This document shows positions 33,814-41,573 of a stretch of 48,792 nt of DNA, piece by piece (position 1 is the stretch's first letter; every line of letters begins with the position of its first letter). The notes beneath the pieces were generated by a model. The model saw only the letters and a list, made by a program, of their open reading frames with translations, was not told where the DNA came from and searched no databases. Made by a program: the position numbers and the translations under genes. The stretch is from Sulfitobacter sp. DFL-14. GTDB taxonomy: Bacteria; Pseudomonadota; Alphaproteobacteria; Rhodobacterales; Rhodobacteraceae. The stretch spans positions 1 through 48,792 of the forward strand of contig NZ_QBFD01000028.1 of assembly GCF_003335585.1 (NCBI RefSeq), in the 5' to 3' direction.

Positions 33814-35489
33814 TGTACCATTACACCGAATTCGACGCCGACTTCCTGTCCGAGCGCAACGCCCAGTTCCGCGCCCAGGTGGAACGCCGCATCGACGGCA
33901 GCCTGACCGAGGATGAATTCAAGCCGCTGCGCCTGATGAACGGGCTCTACCTGCAACTGCACGCCTACATGCTGCGCGTCGCGATCCCCTATGGCACGCT
34001 GAACTCGCGGCAGATGGACCAGCTCGCCATGATTGCCGAGAAGTGGGACAAGGGCTATGGCCACTTCACCACCCGCCAGAACATCCAGTACAACTGGCCC
34101 GAGCTGCGCGATGTGCCCGATATGCTGGACGCGCTGGCGGCGGTGAACATGCATGCCATCCAGACCTCCGGCAACACCATCCGCAACGTGACCGCCGACC
34201 ATTTCGCCGGTGCCGCCGCGGATGAGGTCGCAGACCCGCGCCCGGTGGCCGAACTGATCCGCCAGTGGTCCACCGACCACCCGGAATTCCAGTTCCTGCC
34301 GCGCAAGTTCAAGGTTGCCGTGACCGGGGCGCAAGCCGACCGCGCGGTGATCAAGGCGCATGACATCGGGCTGCGCATCGTGGAGCGCGACGGGGCAATC
34401 GGCTATGAGGTCATTGTGGGCGGCGGCCTGGGCCGCACGCCAATGATCGGCAAGGTGCTCTATGATTTCGTGGCGGAGGAAGACCTGCTGCCGACGCTGG
34501 AAGCGATTGTCAGCGTCTACAACCTGCTGGGCCGCCGCGACAACAAGTACAAGGCGCGCATCAAGATCACCGTGCATGAGAACGGGATCGAAGACATCCG
34601 CGCCCGCGTCGATGCGCGCTATGCGCTGATCCGCCCGCAGTTCGGCGGCGTGGACCAGCAGATGCTGGCCCGGATCAAGGCCGATTTCGCCGCCCCCCAG
34701 TTCCGGGTGGCGGATGAGGCGCCCTATCGCAACGCCTATCAGAACGACCCGCTGTTCCGCAGCTGGGCCGATACCAACCTCTCCGCGCACCGTGCGCCGG
34801 GCTATGCCATCGTCTCCATCAGCCTCAAGGCGCATGGCAAGACGCCCGGCGATGCCTCTGCCCGGCAGATGCGGCTGATGGCGGCGCTGGCGAAACGCTA
34901 TGGCCATGACGAGCTGCGCATCAGCCACGAGCAGAACGTGATCCTGCCGCATGTGCATAAATCCGACCTGCCCTCGGTCTTTGCCGCGCTGCGCGCCGAG
35001 GGGTTGGGCACCGCCAACATCGGGCTGATCAGCGATATCATTGCCTGCCCCGGCATGGATTACTGCGCGCTGGCAACGGCCCGGTCGATCCCCATCGCGC
35101 AGGAGATCGCCACCCGCTTTGACGAATTGAAGCTGGAGCATGAAGTGGGTCCGCTCAAGATCAAGATCTCGGGCTGCATCAATGCCTGCGGCCACCACCA
35201 TGTGGGCCATATCGGCATCCTGGGGCTGGATCGCGCAGGCGTGGAAAACTACCAGATCACCCTGGGCGGTGACGGCACCGAGGATGCGACCATCGGCACC
35301 CGTGCCGGCCCCGGTTTCTCTGCCGATGAGATCATCCCGGCGGTGGAACGTCTGGTGCTGGCCTATCTCGACCTGCGCACGGAACCTGCGGAGACCTTCC
35401 TGCAGACCTACCGCCGTCTGGGGATGGCCCCGTTCAAGGCCGCCCTTTACCCCGAGGCAGAAAGCAAGGAACGGGCAGATGCCGCTTGA
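33813..35489 (+). CDS. cysI: Nitrite/sulfite reductase, hemoprotein (CysI-like), 558 aa
   Basis: Six-electron reductase using a coupled sirohaem and [4Fe-4S] cluster. Two half-repeats are evident (GYGHFTTRQNIQYNW and ELRISHEQNVILPHV). The cluster ligands are C-x5-C in IIACPGMDYCALA and C-x3-C in ISGCINACGHHHVGHIG, the latter supplying the sirohaem ligand. Operon context with cysG and cysH makes sulfite the substrate more likely than nitrite. With no CysJ flavoprotein visible, the electron donor is probably ferredoxin reduced by the Fpr-type protein encoded at the end of the cluster. Confidence 0.92.
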   Translation: MYHYTEFDADFLSERNAQFRAQVERRIDGSLTEDEFKPLRLMNGLYLQLHAYMLRVAIPYGTLNSRQMDQLAMIAEKWDKGYGHFTTRQNIQYNWPELRDVPDMLDALAAVNMHAIQTSGNTIRNVTADHFAGAAADEVADPRPVAELIRQWSTDHPEFQFLPRKFKVAVTGAQADRAVIKAHDIGLRIVERDGAIGYEVIVGGGLGRTPMIGKVLYDFVAEEDLLPTLEAIVSVYNLLGRRDNKYKARIKITVHENGIEDIRARVDARYALIRPQFGGVDQQMLARIKADFAAPQFRVADEAPYRNAYQNDPLFRSWADTNLSAHRAPGYAIVSISLKAHGKTPGDASARQMRLMAALAKRYGHDELRISHEQNVILPHVHKSDLPSVFAALRAEGLGTANIGLISDIIACPGMDYCALATARSIPIAQEIATRFDELKLEHEVGPLKIKISGCINACGHHHVGHIGILGLDRAGVENYQITLGGDGTEDATIGTRAGPGFSADEIIPAVERLVLAYLDLRTEPAETFLQTYRRLGMAPFKAALYPEAESKERADAA

Positions 35490-36258
35490 CCGAGACCGAC
35501 ATGTACCGGCGGCGCAGGCCAGCGGGGCTGCGCAACCTGCCCCGGACCGGGTTGGCGCGCTCAACGCCGAGCTGCGCCATCACAGTGCCACGGATGTGCT
35601 GCGCCGCGCAGTAGAAGAGATCCCGCATCTTGCGCTTGTCTCAAGTTTCGGGGCGGAATCGGTGGTGCTGCTGCATCTGGCCTCCATGGTGAACCGCGAC
35701 CTGCCGGTGCTGTTCATCGACACCGAACTGCTGTTCACCGAAACGCTGGTTTACCAGCAGGAGCTGACCGAACGTCTGGGCCTGCGCAATGTGACGATCC
35801 TGCGGTCGGGCAACATCCGTGCGGTGGACCCGGACAATACCCTGCACCAGCGCGACACCGATGCCTGCTGCAACCTGCGCAAGACCGTGCCGCTGCAAAC
35901 CGCGCTGCGCGGTTTTGACGGCTGGATTTCGGGGCGCAAGCGGTTCCAGTCGGGCACCCGCGCCGCGCTGGAGCATTTCGAGCTGGAGCAGCGCGGCAAT
36001 GGCGTGCCGGACCGGATCAAGGTGAACCCGCTGGCCTATTGGGACCCTGCCGATGTGCAGACCTATATGACCGAGAACCGCTTGCCGCGCCATCCGCTGG
36101 TGGCGCAGGGCTACCCCTCCATTGGCTGCGCGCCGTGCACATCGCCGGTGAAACCGGGTGAAGATCCTCGCGCAGGCCGTTGGAGGGACAGTGAAAAAGA
36201 CGAATGCGGCATCCATTTTGTCGATGGCAAGATGGTGCGAACCGGAGGCAAGACATGA
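35479..36258 (+). CDS. cysH: CysH-type adenylyl-sulfate (APS) reductase, 259 aa
   Basis: Reduces activated sulfate to sulfite. The fold is a PP-loop ATPase type (LALVSSFGAESVVLLHLAS). Cysteine pairs in TDACCNLRK and GCAPCTSP would bind a [4Fe-4S] cluster, which marks the APS-using form rather than the PAPS-using enterobacterial form. The catalytic Cys is in the C-terminal KDECGIHF. ATG 35479 overlaps the reductase end by 11 bp; its N-terminal 30 residues are weakly conserved. The next gene overlaps by 4 bp. Confidence 0.93.
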   Translation: MPLDRDRHVPAAQASGAAQPAPDRVGALNAELRHHSATDVLRRAVEEIPHLALVSSFGAESVVLLHLASMVNRDLPVLFIDTELLFTETLVYQQELTERLGLRNVTILRSGNIRAVDPDNTLHQRDTDACCNLRKTVPLQTALRGFDGWISGRKRFQSGTRAALEHFELEQRGNGVPDRIKVNPLAYWDPADVQTYMTENRLPRHPLVAQGYPSIGCAPCTSPVKPGEDPRAGRWRDSEKDECGIHFVDGKMVRTGGKT

Positions 36259-36653
36259 CCCAATTGATCAACGATAGCGGCTTTGTGGAAGACGACTGGA
36301 CCGGTGGCTTTTGCGCCACCGGGGCCGCCAATGACTGCGTGGCGCTGGACCTGCCCTCGGATGCCGATCCCGAAGCGGTCGATCTGGCGGGGCTCAAGGT
36401 CATCCGGGTCGATTTCCCCTCCTCCGCCGACGGGCGCGGCTTTACCATTGCGCGCGCCTTGCGCCTGCGGGGCTTCACCGGACGGCTGCGCGCCAGGGGC
36501 CATGTGATTGCCGACCAATATGCGATGGCGCGCCGGGCAGGCTTTGACGAGGTCGAAGTGCATGACGAAATCGCCGCCCGCCAACCCCAGGACCAATGGC
36601 AGTTCCGCGCCAATTGGCAGGCGCATGACTATCAGTCGCGCCTGCGCGGCTGA
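36255..36653 (+). CDS. DUF934 domain protein, 132 aa
   Basis: Recognised by its central and C-terminal pattern: DGRGFTIARALRLRGFTGRLRARGHVIADQY and RAGFDEVEVHDEI. DUF934 proteins are encoded with sulfite reductase and cysH across proteobacteria and are thought to be oxidoreductase accessories, but their function is unproven. No membrane segment or signal. ATGA overlap with cysH indicates coupling. The long-range order cysG-DUF2849-cysI-cysH-DUF934 is intact here. Confidence 0.88.
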   Translation: MTQLINDSGFVEDDWTGGFCATGAANDCVALDLPSDADPEAVDLAGLKVIRVDFPSSADGRGFTIARALRLRGFTGRLRARGHVIADQYAMARRAGFDEVEVHDEIAARQPQDQWQFRANWQAHDYQSRLRG

Positions 36654-36705
36654 GCTGCGACAAAGGCAAAGATTGCCCTGACCCCATTCATCTTCTAAGA
36701 AGGGA

Positions 36706-36725
36706 ACGCAAGCGATCGCTTGTGT
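36706..36725. promoter_or_regulatory. Near-perfect 20-bp palindrome upstream of the fpr-type gene
   Basis: ACGCAAGCGATCGCTTGTGT contains the perfect 14-bp palindrome CAAGCGATCGCTTG (36709-36722), flanked by bases that extend the symmetry with one mismatched pair. It ends about 10 bp before the start codon and lies within the 82-bp gap after the DUF934 gene. A repressor operator controlling separate expression of the reductase is the simplest reading; the regulator is unknown. Confidence 0.55.
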
Positions 36726-36735
36726 ACATGTGATT

Positions 36736-37578
36736 ATGACCGAGCAGACCCCAGTGAACCAGACCACAGCCCAGCCCGCCCTGCCTGACGCGCAGACCGT
36801 GACATCGGTAAAGCACTGGACAGACAGGCTTTTCTCTTTCCGCGTCTCCCGCCCCGCATCTTTGCGGTTCCGGTCGGGTGAATTTGTGATGATCGGGCTG
36901 ATGGGTGATCCGCACCCCGAGACCGGCAAGCAGAAGCCGCTGTTGCGGGCCTATTCCATCGCCTCGCCCGCCTGGGACGACGAATTGGAGTTCTATTCGA
37001 TCAAGGTGCAGGACGGACCGCTGACCTCGAAACTGCAGCACATCCAGCCCGGCGACCGGATCATCCTGCGGCCCAAGCCGGTGGGCACCCTGGTGCATGA
37101 CGCGCTTCTGCCGGGCAAGCGGCTGTGGTTCTTTGCCACCGGCACCGGCTTTGCGCCCTTTGCCTCCCTGCTGCGCGAGCCGGAAACCTACGAGAAATTC
37201 GATGAAGTGGTGATGATGCACACCTGCCGCGACGTGGCAGAGCTGGAGTATGGCCGCCAGCTGATCAAGAACCTGAAATCCGATGAACTGATGCAGGAGC
37301 TGATCGGGGCCGAGAACCTGGCCAAGATCCGCTATTACCCGACCACCACCCGTGAACAAAGCCCCAAGATGGGCCGCATCACCACCCTGCTGCAGGATGG
37401 AACCGTCTTTGCCGATCTGGGGATTGACGGGATCAACAAGGAAACCGACCGCGGCATGGTCTGCGGCAGCCTTGATTTCAACAAGGACATGATGAAAACG
37501 CTTGAGAGCTTTGGCCTTGAGGAAGGGGCAAATTCCGATCCCAAGCATTTCGTGGTTGAAAAGGCCTTTGTCGGCTAA
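36736..37578 (+). CDS. fpr: Ferredoxin--NADP reductase, 280 aa
   Basis: An FAD enzyme exchanging electrons between NADPH and ferredoxin or flavodoxin. The FAD-binding RAYSIASPAWDDELEFYSI (RxYS motif) is near residue 75, the NADP-binding FFATGTGFAPFASLLR near 135, and the bacterial C-terminal FVVEKAFVG matches the subclass where an FVxE(K)AF tail contacts the flavin. It follows the sulfite/APS reduction genes after an 82-bp gap with a palindrome, suggesting it supplies electrons but has its own control. ATG 36736 is chosen; GTG 36730 is an alternative. No clear ribosome site for either. Confidence 0.92.
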   Translation: MTEQTPVNQTTAQPALPDAQTVTSVKHWTDRLFSFRVSRPASLRFRSGEFVMIGLMGDPHPETGKQKPLLRAYSIASPAWDDELEFYSIKVQDGPLTSKLQHIQPGDRIILRPKPVGTLVHDALLPGKRLWFFATGTGFAPFASLLREPETYEKFDEVVMMHTCRDVAELEYGRQLIKNLKSDELMQELIGAENLAKIRYYPTTTREQSPKMGRITTLLQDGTVFADLGIDGINKETDRGMVCGSLDFNKDMMKTLESFGLEEGANSDPKHFVVEKAFVG

Positions 37579-37701
37579 AGCGTCATGCGAAGAACCTGCA
37601 CCACATAACGCTGCCTGGAATCGGAGATTTCAACGCTTTGGGTGATGCCTGGTGTTTCAGGCATTTCGCCAGTGGCTGTAAACCATTCACCAGACATGAA
37701 A

Positions 37702-37738
37702 AAACCGCGTCCCGTCACCGGGGCGCGGTTTCTTTTTG
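37702..37738 (+). terminator. Bidirectional terminator between fpr and the alanine-rich protein gene
   Basis: The stem AAACCGCGTCCCG/CGGGGCGCGGTTT is 13 bp with one T-G pair and a 4-nt loop (37702-37731), followed by CTTTTT on the plus strand. The minus strand also has a T-run after the hairpin (A residues from 37699). It can therefore end both convergent transcripts. Confidence 0.88.
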
Positions 37739-37751
37739 GCGTCGAAGCTGA

Positions 37752-38624
37752 TCAGAGGTTCAGCGCCTCGCGGATTTTTTCCAGCGTCGCCTTCAGCAGA
37801 TCAGGATTGTCCTGCGCCGCTTTCAGACCTGTGGTCAGCGTGGTTTTCTGCAAGGCGCCCAGATCGGAAGCCTCGATCATCTCGGTGACCTTGCCGAGGT
37901 CGAAACCATCCACTGTCAGCAGCTGATCCACCATCGAAGGTTCAACCCCATCGACACCTGCGGCGGCTTCGGCCTCTGCCGTGTCGCCGGTTGTGGTATC
38001 GACAGTTGCCTCTGCCGCCGGTTCGGTGGTTGCCTCGGCTGCGGTTTCCGCGGCCTCTTCGGTGCTTTCAACGGCCGCATCCGCTGCCTGCTCGGTGCCC
38101 TCGGCGGTGGCTTCCGCTGCCTGCTCAGTTGTTGCGGCTGCGCTGTTGGTGGCGTCGGCTGTGGCATCTGCCGCGCCTTCGGTTGCTTCGGCTGTGTCCG
38201 TGGCGGCATCGGCCACCGCATCTGCGGTGTCGGAAGCTGCATCAGCGGTTGCATCTGCAGCATCCGCTGCTGTGTCGCCCGCTGCATTTGCCGCATCGGA
38301 GGCGGCTTCGGCAGCATCGCTGGCCGCATTCTCGACCGCGTCGACAGCGCCTTCTGTCGCCTCTGCAATCGCTTCACCGGCTGCATTTGCGGCATCTGCC
38401 GTGGCATCGACCGCTTCGCTTACGGCGCCCTGCACCGCATCAGCGGCTTCGCCTGCGGTTTCGGAGGCGCTTTCCAGTGCTTCGGGTGCATTGACTGTTT
38501 CGGAGACCTCATTCGCTGCTTCGGAAGCGTCATTGGCCAGTTCAGACGGTGACTTGCCGGAATACAGCATGTAGCCGCCAACAGCGACAAGTGCCGCCAC
38601 GATAATCCAGATCAGGTTTTTCAT
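37752..38624 (-). CDS. Membrane-anchored alanine-rich repeat protein, 290 aa
   Basis: The N-terminus is a transmembrane helix (NLIWIIVAALVAVGGYMLY, residues 3-21). Residues 30-215 consist of degenerate Ala-rich, Asp/Glu/Thr/Ser repeats (AADAATDTAEATEGAAD, AVDAVENAASDAAEAASDAA) predicted to form a long acidic amphipathic helix. The last 60 residues (VDQLLTVDGFDLGKVTEMIE) form a small conserved-looking globular domain. GAGGG lies 7 bases before ATG 38624; the open frame further to 38738 is rejected. It probably projects into the periplasm; the role is unknown. Confidence 0.75.
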   Translation of the reverse strand: MKNLIWIIVAALVAVGGYMLYSGKSPSELANDASEAANEVSETVNAPEALESASETAGEAADAVQGAVSEAVDATADAANAAGEAIAEATEGAVDAVENAASDAAEAASDAANAAGDTAADAADATADAASDTADAVADAATDTAEATEGAADATADATNSAAATTEQAAEATAEGTEQAADAAVESTEEAAETAAEATTEPAAEATVDTTTGDTAEAEAAAGVDGVEPSMVDQLLTVDGFDLGKVTEMIEASDLGALQKTTLTTGLKAAQDNPDLLKATLEKIREALNL

Positions 38625-38824
38625 ATTCTTTCCCTCTTTGACAGCGCCGGGGCCAACACTGGCCCTGCACACCTTGTCGGCCCAAATGCGGAACAACCCC
38701 GATACATTCAAGGGGAATTTGGCGCGAAAGACGTCCATTGCACCAATTTACCGGCTTGAAGAAGGCCGTTGCCACGTCTACCTTGCAACTTCGAAAATAC
38801 AGCAACCACCAAAGGATGACCACC

Positions 38825-39376
38825 ATCGCTCGCAGACCTCATAACGCGCCACCGCAACGTGACACCGGACCGCGCGTCAACGAAAACATACGTTCCCCGG
38901 AAATCCGCCTGATCGGCGCAGATGGCGAAAACGTCGGCGTCGTGACGCCCAACCGCGCCCTCGAAATGGCCGAAGAGGCCGGGCTGGACCTGGTTGAGAT
39001 TTCGCCCAACGCCAATCCGCCGGTCTGCAAGATCATGGATTTTGGCAAGTTCAAGTACGAACAGCAAAAGCGCGAATCCGAAGCCCGCAAGAAGCAGAAG
39101 ATCATCGAGATCAAAGAGGTCAAGTTCCGTCCCAACACGGATACGAACGACTATGACGTCAAGATGCGCAATGTCTTCAAGTTTCTTGAGAACGGCGACA
39201 AGGTGAAGATCACACTGCGTTTCCGGGGCCGCGAGATGGCGCACCAGAACCTGGGCCGCGAGCTGCTGGAACGGGTGGCAGAGGACACCAAGGAGCATGG
39301 CAAGGTCGAGAACTTCCCCAAGATGGAAGGCCGCCAGATGGTCATGCTGATCGGTCCCTTGCCCAACAAGGCCTGA
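38825..39376 (+). CDS. infC: Translation initiation factor IF-3, probable ATC start, 183 aa
   Basis: IF-3 binds the 30S subunit and monitors start-codon selection. The full-length protein is recognised by [57 protein letters not shown] and [18 protein letters not shown]. An ATG at 38816 exists but overlaps the AAAGGA ribosome site itself. ATC 38825 has AAAGGA correctly spaced 8 bases upstream, and gives the usual [13 protein letters not shown]-terminus. A rare start codon is how infC autoregulates in other bacteria (AUU in Escherichia coli). The last 17 codons are included in a 113-bp tandem duplication. Confidence 0.9.
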   Translation: MARRPHNAPPQRDTGPRVNENIRSPEIRLIGADGENVGVVTPNRALEMAEEAGLDLVEISPNANPPVCKIMDFGKFKYEQQKRESEARKKQKIIEIKEVKFRPNTDTNDYDVKMRNVFKFLENGDKVKITLRFRGREMAHQNLGRELLERVAEDTKEHGKVENFPKMEGRQMVMLIGPLPNKA

Positions 39377-39590
39377 GATCGGCGCATTGCCGCAACAAAG
39401 AGCGGCCTTCTGACGCGCCCGGCAAAGCCGGACTCTGAGAAGGCCGCCAGATGGTCATGCTGATCGGTCCCCTGCCCAACAAGGCCTGAGGTCGGCGCAT
39501 TGCCGCAACAAAGAGCGGCCTTCTGACGCGCCCGGCAAAGCTGGACTCTGAGAAGGCCGCCAGATGGTCATGCTGATCGGGCCCCTGCCT
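39326..39590 (+). repeat. infC: 113-bp tandem repeat containing the 3' end of infC
   Basis: Unit 1 (39326-39438) covers the final 17 codons of infC plus 62 bp of trailer. Unit 2 (39439-39551) repeats it with three differences by my count; within the coding-derived part the one change is synonymous (TTG/CTG). A third partial copy, 39552-39590, keeps 39 bp. Inverted arms GCGGCCTTCT (39402-39411) and AGAAGGCCGC (39438-39447) form a hairpin across the unit junction. Confidence 0.93.
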
Positions 39591-39622
39591 GCCGGACAGA
39601 TGTCAGCCCCGACGGAATCGAA

Positions 39623-39656
39623 AAACCCCCGCAACGCATTGCGGGGGTTTCTTTTT
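39623..39656 (+). terminator. Bidirectional terminator between infC and the OmpA-family gene
   Basis: A perfect 12-bp stem AAACCCCCGCAA/TTGCGGGGGTTT with a CGCA loop (39623-39650) is followed by CTTTTT on the plus strand and TT on the minus strand after an A-run. It ends infC after the tandem repeats and the convergent OmpA-family gene. Confidence 0.92.
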
Positions 39657-39681
39657 GCGGGTCATGCCCCGCGCGGGAGGG

Positions 39682-41412
39682 TCAGCGCAGCAGGGCGGTG
39701 ATGTTGCGCACCACCGCGCGGCGGTTGGCCGGTTCCGCAACAAGTGTCGGGATCTTGAGGTCGGATTCGCCATAGCCCTGGGTGACGAGGTTCTGCGCGG
39801 GCACGTTGAAGTATTCGGTCAGCGCAAGCGCCACGGTTTCGGCACGGCGGTCCGACAGGGCCAGGTTGTAGGTGGCGCTGCCGACAGCATCGGTATGCCC
39901 CTCGACCAGGATCACGGTACGCGGATCCTGTGCGATCTGTTCGCGCAGGGCGGTGCCGATCCGGGCCAGGCTGCGCGCCTGTTCCGGCTGGATCGCGGCG
40001 GAACCGGTCGGGAAGCGGACGGCATCAAGCTCCAGCTGCGGTGCCAGGGCACGCACCTGGCTGATGTCGCGGACCTGACGCAGGGAGAAGGTGCGGTTGG
40101 TGTCCGCCGCCAGTTCGCGTTGCAGCGCCGCGCGCAGGGCCTCTTCGTTCTGGTTGCTGACCATTTCCACCTGCTGCTGCCGGTTCACCTGCGGCAGTTC
40201 GTTCACCACAACCCGCTGTTCTTCGACAAGGTCATCGAACAGCACCACCTGGTTGCCCTGCGCATCCACGGAAACCCGGCGCAGGACCGAACCGTCGCGG
40301 GCGCGGATCGTGATGATCTGCGAACCGTCCGGTTTGGTCACGATGCTGCGGCTGGAGCCATCGTCGAAGGTCTGGGTGCGGACCTCATCGCCCGCCTGGC
40401 GGATCAGCGCATCCTCATCCTTCAGCACCCGCAGTTCGCCATTGGGATCCTCGACCACCACCCGGTCGCCCGAGCGGCTGACAACCTTGTCGCCGTTCTT
40501 GAGCACGGAGCCCACCACCACGGCACCAAGCCCCAGCAGAAGCGCCTTTTCGAATTTGCTCAACCCGCTGTCGTCATTGGAGGCTGCAGGCTGCTGGTCG
40601 CCGGTCACGGCGGTCTCGAATTCCTCGTCGGAGGAGCGCAGGTTTTCCTCGGTGATCTCTTCGGTCACCACGTCGGCATCGCTGCTTTGAGACTCGGCCG
40701 CTGCGGCGGCGGCGGCGATGGCCTGACGCTCGGCCTCGCGGTCTGCGGCACGTTGGGCTTCAAGCTCGGCCGCCTGACGGTCCGCTTCGGCCTGGGCTTC
40801 GGCGGTCAGTTCTGCCTCGGCTTCGGATGTGGCCTGCGCATCGGCGGCGGCCTGCGCGTCGGCGGCGGCCTGCGCGTCGGCGGCGGCCTGATCTTCTGCA
40901 GCCTGCGCCTCGGCAGCAGCTTGCGCATCAGCGGCGGCCTGATCCTGCGCAGCCTGTGCATCGGCCGCAGCTTGATCTTCAGCGGCCTGCGCATCTGCAG
41001 CAGCTTGATCCTGTGCAGCTTGCGCATCCGCAGCGGCCTGTGCATCAGCAGCGGCTTGTGCATCTGCAGCAGCCTGAGCATCAGCAGCAGCTTGTGCGTC
41101 TGCGGCGGCCTGATCCTGTGCCGCCTGTGCCTCGGCTGCGGCCTGGGCGTCCGCCTCCGCCTGGGCCTGTTGCTCTTCACTTGTCGGCGCGGCCTCAGAG
41201 TTCTCTGTCGCGGCGGATTCCTCTTTCATGGCGCGGCGCACAACCAGCTCTTCTGCTGTCTTCACGGCCTGATCGTCAAACATGCAGGGAAAGGTGACCT
41301 CCCCCCCGGTCAGATCGCAGGCCGGTGTTTCGGACTGCGCAAATGCGCCCCCCGGCAGCGCCAGAAGCAGGCTCATGCTCAGGGATGTTGTCGATTTCAA
41401 TAGCGTCTTCAT
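39682..41412 (-). CDS. OmpA-family protein with long alanine/glutamine hexapeptide repeats, 576 aa
   Basis: A signal peptide (about 1-25, ending GGAFAQSE) is followed by residues 75-250 of near-perfect AQAAAD/AQAAQDQ units, predicted to be a long alpha-helical rod. A short hydrophobic segment (FEKALLLGLGAVVVGSVL) lies near 305, then a mid-domain, and finally an OmpA C-terminal peptidoglycan-binding domain (VRFPTGSAAIQPEQARSLARI, VEGHTDAVGSATYNLALSDRRA). It probably bridges the outer membrane or inner membrane to peptidoglycan. AGGA lies about 8 bases before ATG 41412; the open frame to 41532 is non-conserved. Confidence 0.88.
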   Translation of the reverse strand: MKTLLKSTTSLSMSLLLALPGGAFAQSETPACDLTGGEVTFPCMFDDQAVKTAEELVVRRAMKEESAATENSEAAPTSEEQQAQAEADAQAAAEAQAAQDQAAADAQAAADAQAAADAQAAADAQAAADAQAAQDQAAADAQAAEDQAAADAQAAQDQAAADAQAAAEAQAAEDQAAADAQAAADAQAAADAQATSEAEAELTAEAQAEADRQAAELEAQRAADREAERQAIAAAAAAAESQSSDADVVTEEITEENLRSSDEEFETAVTGDQQPAASNDDSGLSKFEKALLLGLGAVVVGSVLKNGDKVVSRSGDRVVVEDPNGELRVLKDEDALIRQAGDEVRTQTFDDGSSRSIVTKPDGSQIITIRARDGSVLRRVSVDAQGNQVVLFDDLVEEQRVVVNELPQVNRQQQVEMVSNQNEEALRAALQRELAADTNRTFSLRQVRDISQVRALAPQLELDAVRFPTGSAAIQPEQARSLARIGTALREQIAQDPRTVILVEGHTDAVGSATYNLALSDRRAETVALALTEYFNVPAQNLVTQGYGESDLKIPTLVAEPANRRAVVRNITALLR

Positions 41413-41573
41413 TTGGTGTTCCTCACATTGTTCCGAACGCCGTTCGGGCAGCGCTTGTGAGTTAACGTCTGGTGGCGGTGGCGGTTCCGCCCCCCCCTGA
41501 AGATAGGCAAGGATACGCAAAAATCCGCGCACCCCTGGGGCACGCGGATTTCAATTCAGGTAACGGCGCCCGG

